Part shown: positions 17,492 through 28,559 of the stretch, one piece after another
Layout of the letters: every line of letters begins with the position of its first letter
How positions within the stretch are numbered: position 1 is the stretch's first letter
From: Microbacterium thalli
Lineage (GTDB): Bacteria > Actinomycetota > Actinomycetes > Actinomycetales > Microbacteriaceae
Direction: 5' to 3'
Assembly (NCBI RefSeq): GCF_028737325.1
Contig: NZ_JAQZCH010000001.1
Span: 726,732-790,731, forward strand
Length of the DNA: 64,000 nucleotides
Made by a program: the position numbers and the translations under genes
The notes under the pieces: generated by a model
Databases searched by the model: none
Told to the model about the DNA's origin: nothing
Seen by the model: only the letters and a program-made list of their open reading frames with translations

Positions 17492-17959
17492 ATGAGCGAC
17501 GACGCCATCGACGAGGACGCGCCGATCTTCGCGATCGCCGCGGCCGCCGAGCTCGCCGGCATGCACGCGCAGACGCTGCGCCAATACGACCGGCTCGGAC
17601 TCGTGGTGCCCGGGCGCACGCAGGGCGGGTCGCGGCGGTACTCGCTGCGGCACATCCGGCAGTTGCGCGAGGTCGCGCGGATGTCGGCCGAGGGCATCAG
17701 CCTGCCGGCCATCACCCGCATCCTCGAGCTCGAGAACGAGGTGGCGAGGCTGCGCCGTGAGAAGCGCGAGCTCGAGCAGCGGCTGCGCGACGAGCTGCAG
17801 CAGCGCCCCGGCGCCCGCGTCTTCGCCGCCGGCGCGACGGGCGCGGTCGTCACCCTGCGCCACGGGGCCCGTGTGCGCCGCGCCACCGAGATCGTGCTCT
17901 ACCGGCGCCCGGCCGACCCGGCGCCCGCCGACGAGACGCGCACGACACCCCCGCGGTGA
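17492..17959 (+). CDS. hspR: Heat-shock repressor HspR (MerR family)
   Basis: 155 aa. The MerR-type HTH (IFAIAAAAELAGMHAQTLRQYDRLGL, about 12-37) is followed by the wing (GGSRRYSLRHIRQLREV) and a coiled coil (ELENEVARLRREKRELEQRL) for dimerisation. The basic C-terminal portion is poorly conserved in the family. As the last gene of the dnaK operon, its product should bind the two HAIR sites at 13831-13851 and 23452-23472. GGAGGTGA lies upstream of ATG 17492. Confidence 0.95.
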   Translation: MSDDAIDEDAPIFAIAAAAELAGMHAQTLRQYDRLGLVVPGRTQGGSRRYSLRHIRQLREVARMSAEGISLPAITRILELENEVARLRREKRELEQRLRDELQQRPGARVFAAGATGAVVTLRHGARVRRATEIVLYRRPADPAPADETRTTPPR

Positions 17960-17982
17960 GCGCCCGACGATAGCCTGACGGC

Positions 17983-19197
17983 GTGAGACACAAGTCCGTG
18001 CCGCAGACCGATCCCGTTCCCGGTGTGACCCCTGCCGCGCCCGCCGGCCTGACGCCGATGCTCCGCATCCTCGTCGGACTCGCCGCCGCCGTCATCGTGC
18101 TCGCGGGGCTGTACGCGGCGCGCGAGATCGCGGGACCGCTGCTGCTGGGCGCGGTCATCGTGATCATCTGCCACCCCGTGCGTCGCCCGCTCGAGCGGCG
18201 CGGCTGGCCGCGTTGGGCCGCGACCACGGCGGTCATCGCGGTGGCCTACCTGATCCTCGCTGCGCTCGCCGCGATGCTCGCCTACGCGGGCGTGCAGTTC
18301 ACCCGCCTCGTCACCGACTCGGCGCCGCAGCTGCGCGCCACCGCCGACGCCGTGCTCGACTGGCTGCAGGCGATCGGCTTCGAACAGCAGGTGGCCGACG
18401 CGGCGGCATCCGTGCTGCAGCCGGGCACTCTCGCGTCGTTCGCGACGTCGCTCGGGTCGAGTGTGCTGTCGGTGCTGACGGCGTTCTTCTTCGTGCTGGC
18501 CTACGTCATCTTCATGGCCGCCGACGGCGCCCGGTACACGCGAGCCGAGGCGACGTTCGGTGAGCGCGCCCGCCCGACCATGCAGCGCTTCCGCTCGTTC
18601 AACCACGGCGTGCGCACCTACTACGTCGTCAACGCGAGCTTCGGCGCCGTCGTCGCGATCATCGACGGGTTGGCTCTCTGGGCGCTGCAGGTGCCGGCGC
18701 CGGTGGTGTGGGCCGTCCTCGCGTTCGTGACCAACTTCGTTCCGAACATCGGGTTCATCCTCGGCCTCGTGCCGCCCGCGCTCCTCGCCCTCGTGGTCGG
18801 CGGGTGGCCGCTCATGCTGATCGTCATCGCGATCTACTGCGTGGTCAACGTCACGCTGCAGGTGATGATCCAGCCGAAGTTCGTCAGCGACGCCGTCGAC
18901 CTGAGCCTCACCCTGAGCTTCTTCTCGGTCATCTTCTGGACGTTCGTCATCGGCCCGCTCGGCGCGATCCTGTCGATCCCGCTGACGCTGCTGGTCCGAG
19001 CCCTCGTGCTCGAGTCCGATCCCGGAGCGGGATGGATGCGGTGGCTGTCGGGCGACCGGCAGGCCGTGCCGCGATTCGCCGAGCCTGAGCCCGATCCCCT
19101 GCCGGTCGCGCCGGGTCAGGCCGGCGGCAGGCGCAGGGTGTTCGGCTTCTCGCCGATCGTGAGGTCGTCGACCACGCGCAGCGACCGCGCGAGGTGA
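17983..19197 (+). CDS. AI-2E family transporter (PerM/UPF0118)
   Basis: 404 aa polytopic protein of the AI-2E exporter superfamily. It has paired N-terminal membrane segments, a soluble stretch, and the conserved C-terminal block (VTNFVPNIGFILGLVPPALLAL, TFVIGPLGAILSIPLTLLVRA). Bacterial members have been linked to autoinducer-2, auxin or Na+/H+ transport; nothing here decides the substrate. GTG 17983 lies 6 nt after TAGCCT. The last 27 codons (after DPLPVAPGQ) run antisense through the 3' end of the convergent gene, an 82-bp overlap, and are low-complexity, so the natural terminus may have been extended by loss of an earlier stop. Confidence 0.87.
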   Translation: MRHKSVPQTDPVPGVTPAAPAGLTPMLRILVGLAAAVIVLAGLYAAREIAGPLLLGAVIVIICHPVRRPLERRGWPRWAATTAVIAVAYLILAALAAMLAYAGVQFTRLVTDSAPQLRATADAVLDWLQAIGFEQQVADAAASVLQPGTLASFATSLGSSVLSVLTAFFFVLAYVIFMAADGARYTRAEATFGERARPTMQRFRSFNHGVRTYYVVNASFGAVVAIIDGLALWALQVPAPVVWAVLAFVTNFVPNIGFILGLVPPALLALVVGGWPLMLIVIAIYCVVNVTLQVMIQPKFVSDAVDLSLTLSFFSVIFWTFVIGPLGAILSIPLTLLVRALVLESDPGAGWMRWLSGDRQAVPRFAEPEPDPLPVAPGQAGGRRRVFGFSPIVRSSTTRSDRAR

Positions 19198-19709
19198 TCG
19201 AGCTCGTCGAGCACCGTTCCGACACGCTCGCGGTCGCTGCAGACGGCTGAGAGGGTCACGAGGTGCGTGCCGGTGTCCCACGTGTACGACACGAACGGCG
19301 GCGTACGCGGGTCGGGCGGCAGCGTCATGACGAGCTTCTCTCCGGAGCCGAGGTAGGGCGAGCGGAAGTCCTCGGTGTCGTCGTACTCCATCGGCATCAT
19401 CGCGCGTGCGGTGCGCAGCTGCGGGGTCGCCTCCTGCACCTGCGCGAGGACGACGAGCAGTTCGGGGTCGGCCTTCCACATCCACGCGCGCACGCGGCCG
19501 TTCGCCCGGCGCATGAGCATCGGCACCGCCTGGCTGGCCGCCCACGCCGCGAACCGGCCGCCGGGACGCGGGGCGCCGCCGATGGCGGCGTTCGCCTGGC
19601 CGAGCAGCATCCCGATCGCGCGCTTGCGGGCACGGCGCCCGGAGAAGCCGAACGATTCGGTCACGGGCACCCAGCGGGCGGGGTCGGCATCGGCTTCGAG
19701 ACGGGCCAT
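19116..19709 (-). CDS. Conserved hypothetical protein
   Basis: 197 aa soluble protein that I do not recognise. Visible features: a basic stretch RRARKRAIGMLLGQ near 25-38, a segment WKADPELLVVLAQVQ in the middle, and an alternating beta-rich second half (FVSYTWDTGTHLVTLSAVC). ATG 19707-19709 lies 6 nt after a minus-strand TAGGCT, matching the leaderless pattern and supporting the start. It converges with and overlaps the AI-2E-family gene by 82 bp. Confidence 0.75.
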   Translation of the reverse strand: MARLEADADPARWVPVTESFGFSGRRARKRAIGMLLGQANAAIGGAPRPGGRFAAWAASQAVPMLMRRANGRVRAWMWKADPELLVVLAQVQEATPQLRTARAMMPMEYDDTEDFRSPYLGSGEKLVMTLPPDPRTPPFVSYTWDTGTHLVTLSAVCSDRERVGTVLDELDHLARSLRVVDDLTIGEKPNTLRLPPA

Positions 19710-19871
19710 GCCCCCAGCCTAGGGATGCCGCCTGGGCGTCCGCCGCTCGGCAACCGGTTTTGCTCTCTCCCGGCGGTGCCTCCGAGGGCCGCATCGGGCC
19801 CTCGGGTAAGCTCGGGCGCGCCGCGACGGCCACAGCCGCCGGCACGCCGCCGTACAGATTGGGCCTGACCC

Positions 19872-21086
19872 GTGACCGAATCCACGACGACCGAGGGTGC
19901 TCCCGCCGCCAGCTCGCGCGCGCCCCTGACCATCGTGATGGGCGCCGACACCTTCGCCCCCGACGTCAACGGCGCCGCCCGCTTCGCCGAACGCCTCTCG
20001 GCCGGGCTCGCCGCGCGCGGACACCGCGTCCACATCGTCACGCCGAGCGTGAAGCACTCGCAGTCGGGCACCTTCACCGAGAACATCGAGGGCGTCGACC
20101 TCACCGTCCACCGGCTGCCGGGCTGGCGCTGGTACCCGCACGACTGGCTGCGCTTCGTGCTGCCGTGGCGCTCGAAGCATTACGCCCGTCGCGTGCTCGA
20201 CGAGGTCAAGCCCGACGTTGTCCACAGCCAGTCGCACATCGTGATCGGCCGCGGTCTCACGCGCGAAGCCCGTAAGCGCGGCATCCCCGTCATCGCGACG
20301 AACCATGTCATGGCCGAGAACGTCATCGACTTCACGACCCTGCCGCCGTTCCTCGACAAGATCATCATCAAGCTCTGCTGGGATGACGCCCGGCGCACCT
20401 TCGAGATGTCGCGCGCCGTGACGACGCCCACGCGCAAGGCCGCGGAGTTCCTCGAGAACACGATCGACATCTCCGGCGTCATCCCCATCAGCTGCGGCAT
20501 CGACAAGCGCAACTACACGCCCGACCTCACGCCGCGCGAGCACCGCCGCATCCTCTTCGTCGGTCGCCTCACGACCGAGAAGCACGTCGAGGTCACCCTG
20601 CAGGCGGTCGCCCGGCTCGCGCCGGAGCTCGACGTGCACTTCGACATCGTCGGCGGAGGCGACCAGCGCCGGAACCTCGAGCAGACGGCGCAGCAGCTCG
20701 GCATCACCGACCGTGTGACCTTCCACGGCCGCACCGATGAGGCGGAGCTGCGGGCGGCCTACACGCGCGCCGACGTCTTCGCCATCGCGTCGATCGCCGA
20801 GCTGCAGTCCATCGCGACGATGGAGGCCATGGCGTCGGGACTGCCGGTGGTCGCCGCGAACGCCGTCGCGCTGCCGCACCTCGTGCAGTCCGGCGTCAAC
20901 GGGTACCTGTTCGAGCCGGGCGACATCGACGATCTGACCGACAAGCTCCGTCGCGTCCTGACCGCATCACCCGACGAGTACCTGCGGATGCAGCAGGCTT
21001 CGCTCGACGGCGTCGAGATCCACGACATCGAGCGCACCCTCGACACGTTCGAGAAGCTCTACCGCGGCGAGCCGCTCGGCGCCTGA
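19872..21086 (+). CDS. GT4-family glycosyltransferase
   Basis: 404 aa GT-B enzyme. The N-terminal acceptor domain has DTFAPDVNGAARFAERLS, the glycine-rich loop and start typical of PimB/MgtA-like mannosyltransferases. The C-terminal donor domain begins at RRILFVGRLTTEKHVE and has EX7E-like spacing around SIAELQSIATMEAMASG. Probable role is GDP-mannose- or UDP-sugar-dependent transfer to a lipid or polysaccharide acceptor. GTG 19872 is used. A second glycosyltransferase follows after 2 nt, so they are co-transcribed. Confidence 0.9.
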   Translation: MTESTTTEGAPAASSRAPLTIVMGADTFAPDVNGAARFAERLSAGLAARGHRVHIVTPSVKHSQSGTFTENIEGVDLTVHRLPGWRWYPHDWLRFVLPWRSKHYARRVLDEVKPDVVHSQSHIVIGRGLTREARKRGIPVIATNHVMAENVIDFTTLPPFLDKIIIKLCWDDARRTFEMSRAVTTPTRKAAEFLENTIDISGVIPISCGIDKRNYTPDLTPREHRRILFVGRLTTEKHVEVTLQAVARLAPELDVHFDIVGGGDQRRNLEQTAQQLGITDRVTFHGRTDEAELRAAYTRADVFAIASIAELQSIATMEAMASGLPVVAANAVALPHLVQSGVNGYLFEPGDIDDLTDKLRRVLTASPDEYLRMQQASLDGVEIHDIERTLDTFEKLYRGEPLGA

Positions 21087-21088
21087 CG

Positions 21089-22195
21089 ATGCGCCTGTTC
21101 TTCGACGCGCGTTACATCCGCACCGACTTCCACGACGGCATCAGCCGGTTCTCGCACGAGCTCGCGCACGCCGTGTTCGCCGCTGCGCCGGCCGTGGGGG
21201 CCGAGGTCACCTTCATCGTGCACGACCCGGCGCAGGTCGCCTTCCTGCCCGCGGGAGCCCCGCACGTCACGCTGCACGCGCCGACCTCGGTGCTCGAGCC
21301 CGTGGCCGCGCTGCGCCTGAACCGGCACCGCCCCGACGTCGTGTACTCGCCGATGCAGACCATCGGTGCCCTCGGTCGCCGATTCGCGCTGATCCTCACG
21401 CTGCACGACACGATCTACTACCGGCACCGCACGCCCCCGCGCGACCTGCCGTGGTTCGTGCGCCTGGGCTGGCGCCTGTTCCACCTGTCGTACGCGCCGC
21501 AGCGCGCGACCCTCAACGCGGCCGACGTCGTCGCGACGGTCAGCGAGACGAGCAAGCGGCAGTTCGCCGCGGTGCGCCTGACCAAGCGCGAGGTCGTCGT
21601 GCTGCCCAACGCGCCACAGCGCCTGGCCGACCTGATGCCCGCAGGCGCGATGCCGGGCGCCGCCCAGCCGCGCAACATCGTCTACATGGGCTCGTTCATG
21701 CCGTACAAGAACGTCGAGACGCTCGTGCGCGCGATGCAGTGGCTGCCCGGGCGCACGCTGCACCTGCTCAGCCGGATCTCGCCGTCCCGTCGGGCCGAGC
21801 TCGAGAGCCTCGCACCGGACGATGCGCACATCGTCTTCCACGGGGGAGTGACGGATGCCGAGTACGCGGCGCTCCTCGCCGACGCGGGGGTGCTCGCGAC
21901 GCTGAGCCTCGACGAGGGGTATGGCCTGCCGATCGCCGAAGCGCTCGCGCTGGGCGTGCCGGCGGTGGTCAGCGACATGGAGATCTTCCACGAGGTCGGC
22001 GGCGGCGGAGCGCGTTACGTGCCCGCGCGCGATGCGCGGGCGTTCGCCGCGGCGGTCGAGGCCCTCGACGACGACGAGACGCGCGCGCGGACCGTCGCCG
22101 CGGGACGCGCGCACATCTCGCGGTTCACGTGGGAGGAGTCCGCGGCGCGACTGCTCGCGGCGTCGCGACGCGCGATCGAGCTGCGCTCGCGCTGA
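21089..22195 (+). CDS. GT4-family glycosyltransferase
   Basis: 368 aa GT-B enzyme. It opens with LFFDARYIRTDFHDGISRFS; the acceptor side has LILTLHDTIYYRHR, and the donor side RNIVYMGSFMPYKNVETLV and SLDEGYGLPIAEALALGVP. The latter is the UDP/GDP-sugar binding signature of GT4. ATG 21089 follows the preceding glycosyltransferase stop by 2 nt. The pair probably adds consecutive sugars to a cell-envelope glycan or glycolipid; acceptor and donor cannot be read from sequence. Confidence 0.9.
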   Translation: MRLFFDARYIRTDFHDGISRFSHELAHAVFAAAPAVGAEVTFIVHDPAQVAFLPAGAPHVTLHAPTSVLEPVAALRLNRHRPDVVYSPMQTIGALGRRFALILTLHDTIYYRHRTPPRDLPWFVRLGWRLFHLSYAPQRATLNAADVVATVSETSKRQFAAVRLTKREVVVLPNAPQRLADLMPAGAMPGAAQPRNIVYMGSFMPYKNVETLVRAMQWLPGRTLHLLSRISPSRRAELESLAPDDAHIVFHGGVTDAEYAALLADAGVLATLSLDEGYGLPIAEALALGVPAVVSDMEIFHEVGGGGARYVPARDARAFAAAVEALDDDETRARTVAAGRAHISRFTWEESAARLLAASRRAIELRSR

Positions 22196-22344
22196 CGCGA
22201 ACGCCCGCGCGCCACAGTGCCGGGCAGGCGGGAGCGATCGGTCGGAACGGCGCGGTAGCCGTCTCGGGCGGTGACGACGAGCGTTCCGATCGCCGCGATG
22301 GATGCGGCGAGGAGGAGGACGGCGAGAAGCGGTTCAGCGATCAT
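22015..22344 (-). CDS. Small membrane protein, C-terminus uncertain
   Basis: The first 45-50 residues look like a real single-pass membrane protein (IAEPLLAVLLLAASIAAIGTLVV, then ARDGYRAVPTDRSRLP). A TAGCGT -10 lies 7 nt before ATG 22342-22344, as in other leaderless genes of the window. The remaining 60 residues are Arg/Ser-rich and run antisense through the last 181 bp of the glycosyltransferase gene. They are probably not conserved, so the functional protein may be shorter or its natural stop may have been lost. Confidence 0.5.
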   Translation of the reverse strand: MIAEPLLAVLLLAASIAAIGTLVVTARDGYRAVPTDRSRLPGTVARGRSRQRERSSIARRDAASSRAADSSHVNREMCARPAATVRARVSSSSRASTAAANARASRAGT

Positions 22345-22356
22345 GGCGGAAACGCT

Positions 22357-22399
22357 ACGATGGTCGTCATCCTGCCGCAGCTGGCAGTCGTGCCATCGT
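22357..22399. promoter_or_regulatory. Inverted repeats upstream of the GlxA-like regulator
   Basis: ACGATGG (22357-22363) and CCATCGT (22393-22399) form a perfect 7-bp inverted repeat. Nested inside is CTGCC-GCAGC-TGGCAG-like symmetry (22372-22387). The position between two divergent starts suits an autoregulatory operator. No direct evidence. Confidence 0.35.
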
Positions 22400-22415
22400 C
22401 CGAAGGAAATCTGCC

Positions 22416-23435
22416 ATGCATACGATCGCCTGCGTCGTCCAGAACGGATTCGCCCCCTTCGAGTTCGGGCTCGCGTGCGAAGCGTTCGGGCTCGATCGCA
22501 GCGACGAGGGGATCCGCAACTTCGACTTCCGCATCGTCACCCCCGACCCGGGGGTCGTCGAGGCCAACCTGCCGTTCTCGATCAACGTCGACGCCGACCT
22601 CTCGTTCGCCGACGAGGCCGACCTCGTCGTCATCACGCCGATCCCGCGCGAGCAGTGGGATGCCGTCGACGAGCGTGTCACGGCGGTCGTGCGGCGCGCG
22701 GTGGCTCGGGGTGCGTGGGTGCTGACCGTCTGCAGCGGGGCGTTCGTCGTCGCGGCATCCGGCGTGCTCGACGGCAAGCGTGCGACGACGCACTGGCGCT
22801 ACGCCGAGACGATGGCGCGGATGTACCCCGAGATCGACGTCGACCCCGACGTGCTGTACGTGCAGTCGGGTCGCATCATCACGTCGGCCGGCACGGCGGC
22901 GGGGCTCGACGCGTGCCTGCACCTGCTGCGCCTCGAGCTGGGCGCCGAGGCGGCGAACACGATCGCGCGCCGGATGGTCGTGCCGCCGCTGCGCGACGGC
23001 GGGCAGGCGCAGTTCATCGCGCGGCCGCTGCCGGAGGCGGCATCCCTGTCGCTCGCGCCCATCACCGACTGGATGATCGAGAATCTCGACCTCGACCTGT
23101 CGGTCGACCTGCTGGCCTCGCGTGCCCACATGTCGCCGCGCACCTTCGCCCGGCGCTTCAAGGCCGACTACGGCACGACGCCGGCGGCATGGCTCGGGCG
23201 CCAGCGCATCCTGCGTGCTCAGCGCCTGCTCGAGCAGACCGATCTCGGCCTCGAGCAGGTGGCCGCCGACAGCGGGTTCGGGTCGGCGTCGGTTCTGCGG
23301 CAGAACTTCGCCCGTGCGCTCGGCCTCAGCCCGTCGGCGTACCGGGCGCGTTTCGCCTGCACGCCCGAGGCGGTCGCCGCCGCCGGCGCTGACCTTCCCG
23401 ACGGTGCGCGGCTCGTGGAGCCCGTAGCGTCCTGA
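22416..23435 (+). CDS. GlxA-family AraC-type regulator with DJ-1/PfpI domain
   Basis: 339 aa. The N-terminal domain is a DJ-1/PfpI (class I amidotransferase-like) fold: [19 protein letters not shown] at the start and the nucleophile elbow TVCSGAF around Cys109. The C-terminal AraC domain has two HTHs ([43 protein letters not shown]). GAAGGAA precedes ATG 22416; upstream in-frame codons are discounted. Members sense small metabolites through an unknown mechanism. The neighbours give no clear target. Confidence 0.92.
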   Translation: MHTIACVVQNGFAPFEFGLACEAFGLDRSDEGIRNFDFRIVTPDPGVVEANLPFSINVDADLSFADEADLVVITPIPREQWDAVDERVTAVVRRAVARGAWVLTVCSGAFVVAASGVLDGKRATTHWRYAETMARMYPEIDVDPDVLYVQSGRIITSAGTAAGLDACLHLLRLELGAEAANTIARRMVVPPLRDGGQAQFIARPLPEAASLSLAPITDWMIENLDLDLSVDLLASRAHMSPRTFARRFKADYGTTPAAWLGRQRILRAQRLLEQTDLGLEQVAADSGFGSASVLRQNFARALGLSPSAYRARFACTPEAVAAAGADLPDGARLVEPVAS

Positions 23436-23447
23436 GGGCGTCGGTGC

Positions 23448-23472
23448 TAAACTTGAGTCAGCAAGGCTCAAG
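23448..23472. promoter_or_regulatory. HAIR operator and extended -10 for clpB
   Basis: CTTGAGT-N7-GCTCAAG (23452-23472) matches the HAIR consensus in 13 of 14 arm positions and continues symmetrically as AA..TT. It overlaps an extended -10 (TGC-TAAACT, hexamer 23448-23453). AGGAGA lies a few nt before the ATG at 23500. This places clpB in the HspR regulon, as in Streptomyces. Confidence 0.9.
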
Positions 23473-23499
23473 TTTAAGCCGAGAGATTTCAGGAGAACC

Positions 23500-25723
<2,224 letters not shown>

Positions 25724-25745
25724 TCGACCGCCCGTTGCCGTCCGC

Positions 25746-25806
25746 TCCACGCCGGAACCGATCGCCCCGGGCGCAAGCCCCGCGGGGCGATCGGTTCCGG
25801 CGTGGA
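25746..25806 (+). terminator. 24-bp perfect hairpin between clpB and the prenyltransferase gene
   Basis: Positions 25746-25769 pair perfectly with 25783-25806 around a 13-nt centre that could fold as GGC-GCAA-GCC. There is no T-run. Placed 22 bp after the clpB stop, it should act as an intrinsic or RNA-processing terminator. Its right arm ends 12 bp before the next ATG. Confidence 0.75.
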
Positions 25807-25818
25807 AGCATAGGGGGC

Positions 25819-26646
25819 ATGCGCACCGTTCGGGCCCTGTGGGGCGCCTCTCATCCCGGCCCGGCGCTCGTCGTCACGGCGCTCTCGCTCGCGCTCGGCC
25901 TCGCCGCGGGCCTCGAGCCGTGGCGCGTGGTCGTGCTCGTGGCGGCGGTGCTGTTCGGTCAGCTGTCGATCGGCATCTCCAACGACGCCATCGACCGCGA
26001 GCGCGACCGCGCCGTGGGCCGCCGCGACAAGCCGCTCGTGCGCGACGAGGTGTCGAACCGCACGGCGTGGACCGCGGCGATCGGCTCGGTCGTCGTCGCG
26101 CTCGCGCTGTCGGTGCCCCTCGGGTGGGGCATGCTGCTCGCGCACGTCATCACGATCGGGGCGGGCTGGGCCTACAACGTGGGGCTGAAGGGCACGGCGG
26201 CGTCGATCGTCCCGTTCATCGTGAGCTTCGGCCTCTTCCCCTCGCTCGCGACGCTCTCCGCTCCCGAGCCGGAGCTCGCCGCCCCGTTCGCAGCGCTGGC
26301 CGGAGCCGCGCTCGGCTCGGCCGTGCACCTGACCAACGTGCTGCCCGACCTCGACGACGACCGGGCCACCGGCATCCGCGGTCTGCCGCACCGGCTCGGC
26401 ACGACGGCGTCGGTGCTCGTCGCGGTGGCGGGCGTCGTCGTCGCGGCCCTCGCTGTCGTGGTCGGCGGCGGCGCGGACGGTGTGCTGCCGTGGCTCTTCT
26501 TCGCGGCCGTGGTCGCCCTGGCGGTCGCCGTCGTCGTGCGGATGCGGCTGCGCGGGCCCGATCGCACGGGCTTCCGCCTCGTCATGGCGGCCGCCCTGCT
26601 GCTCGCGGTGCAGCTCGTGGTCACGGCGGGCGTGCTCGCGGCCTGA
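25819..26646 (+). CDS. UbiA-family prenyltransferase
   Basis: 275 aa intramembrane aromatic prenyltransferase with eight or nine membrane segments. The first Asp-rich motif is N55-D56-x2-D59-x3-D63 (NDAIDRERD) and the second is [11 protein letters not shown], together holding Mg-diphosphate of the isoprenoid donor. ATG 25819 gives the family N-terminus; AAGCAT ends 7 nt upstream as a weak leaderless -10. It converges on a type III PKS, methyltransferase and monooxygenase operon and probably prenylates their aromatic product, as AgqB does in Actinoplanes. A menaquinone role is less likely, given the neighbours. Confidence 0.9.
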   Translation: MRTVRALWGASHPGPALVVTALSLALGLAAGLEPWRVVVLVAAVLFGQLSIGISNDAIDRERDRAVGRRDKPLVRDEVSNRTAWTAAIGSVVVALALSVPLGWGMLLAHVITIGAGWAYNVGLKGTAASIVPFIVSFGLFPSLATLSAPEPELAAPFAALAGAALGSAVHLTNVLPDLDDDRATGIRGLPHRLGTTASVLVAVAGVVVAALAVVVGGGADGVLPWLFFAAVVALAVAVVVRMRLRGPDRTGFRLVMAAALLLAVQLVVTAGVLAA

Positions 26647-26681
26647 TCCGCGGCGCTGCCCCGGTGCTGCCCCGGTTCTGC

Positions 26682-26712
26682 GTCACCGGGCTGCGGTGTC
26701 ACCGGGCTGCGG
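26682..26712. repeat. 15-bp tandem direct repeat
   Basis: GTCACCGGGCTGCGG occurs at 26682-26696 and 26698-26712, one base apart, with a preceding pair of GCTGCCCCGGT copies (near 26655 and 26666). The second copy spans the stop codon of the monooxygenase gene. It looks like a local duplication in the convergent intergenic region. Confidence 0.7.
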
Positions 26713-27868
26713 CGTCCAGTCCCATCGCGTAGGCGTGCGGGACGAGCGATCCCGTCGCGGCGAGAGCGGTGCCGAGCGTGCGTCCGCGCAGGGCATGCGT
26801 CGTGGCGCTCACGGGACGGCCGAGGCGCATGTTGACGGCCGCCATACGCCCCGCCGTGCGCGCCGACCGCAGGCGGTCACGCTCCCAGCGGGCGAGCCCC
26901 GTCGCGGGTTCGACTCCCGTGCGGGTCCACTCGGCGAGCAGGGGAGCCAGGGTGAGTGCATCCAGCAGCCCGAGGTTCATTCCCTGTCCGCCGATGGGGC
27001 TGATCTCGTGCGCGCTGTCGCCGATGACGACGAGGCGGCCCCGGCGCATCGCGGGTGCGAGCACGCGGCGCACGCGGAAGCCGGTCGCGCTCGTGAGCGT
27101 CTCGGCGGCGTCGGCCTCGCCGCGCTCGCGCAGGGCGGTGCGCAGCCGCGCGAGCCGCGCCGCGGGGGCGTCGAGGTCCGCATCGTCGGGGGACCCGGCT
27201 GCCGCCGTGGCCGTGTCCCAGGCGACGAATCGCCGACGGCTGTCCGGCAGCGGGAACGACTCGAGCACGCCCGCGGCGGCCAGGTGCACGACGGCCGTCT
27301 CGGCGTCGGGGCGCTCGGGCACGTCGGCGTCGCTCATGAGGTACCGGTCGGGGTAGCTCGTGCGACGCACCGCGTCCGGCCGGAAGACGAGGTCGCGGGC
27401 CCCGACCCCGGCGGCGAGCACGACGATCGGGGCGCGCAGCTCGTCGTCGCCGCGCGCGCCGGTGACCCGCACGCGCACATCCGCATCGGCGACGCGGACC
27501 GCGGTGACGGCGGTTCCGCGCCGAGGCGCGGGCGCACCGACGGCCAGCGCCGCCTCGGTGCGCGCCTGCGGCAGCGTCGCGACGTACGGATGCCGCACCG
27601 ACAGGCGGTCGAACCGCACGACCCCCAGCAGCGTGCCGTCGCTGCGCGCCTCGCCTCGCGACACCCGCACGGCGTCTGCGAGGATGCGGTCGGTCGCGCC
27701 GCCCGCCTCGAGCGCGGCGAGGACCGGCGCGTGCAGCCCGATCGCTCGCGAGCCGTCGCCGGCGTGCGGTCGTCGTTCGACGATCTCGACGTCGACGCCG
27801 CGGCGCGCGAGCTCGGCGGCGAGCGTGGTGCCCACCGGTCCCGCGCCGATGACGAGAACCTCAGGCAC
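26699..27868 (-). CDS. FAD-dependent monooxygenase (PHBH/group A fold)
   Basis: 389 aa flavoprotein hydroxylase. The N-terminal dinucleotide fold has VIGAGPVGTTLAAELARRGVDVEIVE (from residue 5). The later GD motif with FAD ribityl contacts is GDSAHEISPIGGQGMNLGLLDA near 290. GTG 27866-27868 is the start; it overlaps the methyltransferase stop by 8 bp, so translation is coupled. In the pathway suggested by the cluster it would hydroxylate the alkylresorcinol ring toward a hydroquinone, the role of AgqD. A general aromatic hydroxylase is the alternative. Confidence 0.88.
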   Translation of the reverse strand: MPEVLVIGAGPVGTTLAAELARRGVDVEIVERRPHAGDGSRAIGLHAPVLAALEAGGATDRILADAVRVSRGEARSDGTLLGVVRFDRLSVRHPYVATLPQARTEAALAVGAPAPRRGTAVTAVRVADADVRVRVTGARGDDELRAPIVVLAAGVGARDLVFRPDAVRRTSYPDRYLMSDADVPERPDAETAVVHLAAAGVLESFPLPDSRRRFVAWDTATAAAGSPDDADLDAPAARLARLRTALRERGEADAAETLTSATGFRVRRVLAPAMRRGRLVVIGDSAHEISPIGGQGMNLGLLDALTLAPLLAEWTRTGVEPATGLARWERDRLRSARTAGRMAAVNMRLGRPVSATTHALRGRTLGTALAATGSLVPHAYAMGLDAAAR

Positions 27869-28559
27869 GACCGGAGCCCACGGCGAGCAGTCGGAAGGGC
27901 GCCGGGCGCACGACGTGCCACGTGCCGTGGCGCGCGAGTGACAGCCGCAGCTCGGGCGCCCGGTAGCTGCGCCGGATCGACCGCAGCCCGTCGGTTCGCA
28001 GGAACGTGCCGCGCTGCAACGGAAGGATGCCGGCGGCGTACAGTGCGTAGGCGGTGCGCCCGCGCTCGATGTCGGCATGCAGCACGATGCCGCTCGACAG
28101 CGCGAGCGAGTCGGCGAGGAAGGCGCGCAGCTCGGGCTCGGCGAGGTGGTGCAGCACGTGATTGGAGATGACGGCGTCGAAGCGCTCGCCGGAAGCACGA
28201 AGCGCGCTGGAGTCGGTGCTGCGGAACTCGAGGCCGGGTCGGGAACGCTCGCGGGCGACCTCGAGTGCGCGCGGGTCGGGGTCGATGCCGACCCACTCCA
28301 CGCGCAGGCCGTCGCGCTCGGCGAGGTGAGCGAGGCGAGCGGTGACGTCGCCCCCGCCCGACCCGATGTCGAGCACGCGCGCCGGGCGGTCGAGACGCCC
28401 GAGGGCGGGTCGCAGGTGCCGTCGCCAGACGGTGCCCCAGCCGCTGACGGCGCGGTTGACCGTGTCGAAGCGCCGCAGCGTCGCCGCGAGCGCGACCGGG
28501 TCGCACTCCGGGTCGTCCATCAGCTCGCGCAGGTCGACGTCGCGGTGCCTCAGGTCCAC
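27861..28559 (-). CDS. Class I SAM-dependent methyltransferase
   Basis: 232 aa. Motif I is ARVLDIGSGGGDVTARL (about 73-89), followed by the acidic loop GIDPDPRALEVA and motif IV region FDAVISNHVLHHL. The C-terminal part has a hydrophobic stretch (YALYAAGILPL) found in O-methyltransferases acting on lipid-like aromatics. GTG 28557-28559 overlaps the PKS stop (GTGGACCTGA). It probably O-methylates the PKS-derived phenol, as AgqC does. Confidence 0.87.
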   Translation of the reverse strand: MDLRHRDVDLRELMDDPECDPVALAATLRRFDTVNRAVSGWGTVWRRHLRPALGRLDRPARVLDIGSGGGDVTARLAHLAERDGLRVEWVGIDPDPRALEVARERSRPGLEFRSTDSSALRASGERFDAVISNHVLHHLAEPELRAFLADSLALSSGIVLHADIERGRTAYALYAAGILPLQRGTFLRTDGLRSIRRSYRAPELRLSLARHGTWHVVRPAPFRLLAVGSGRA

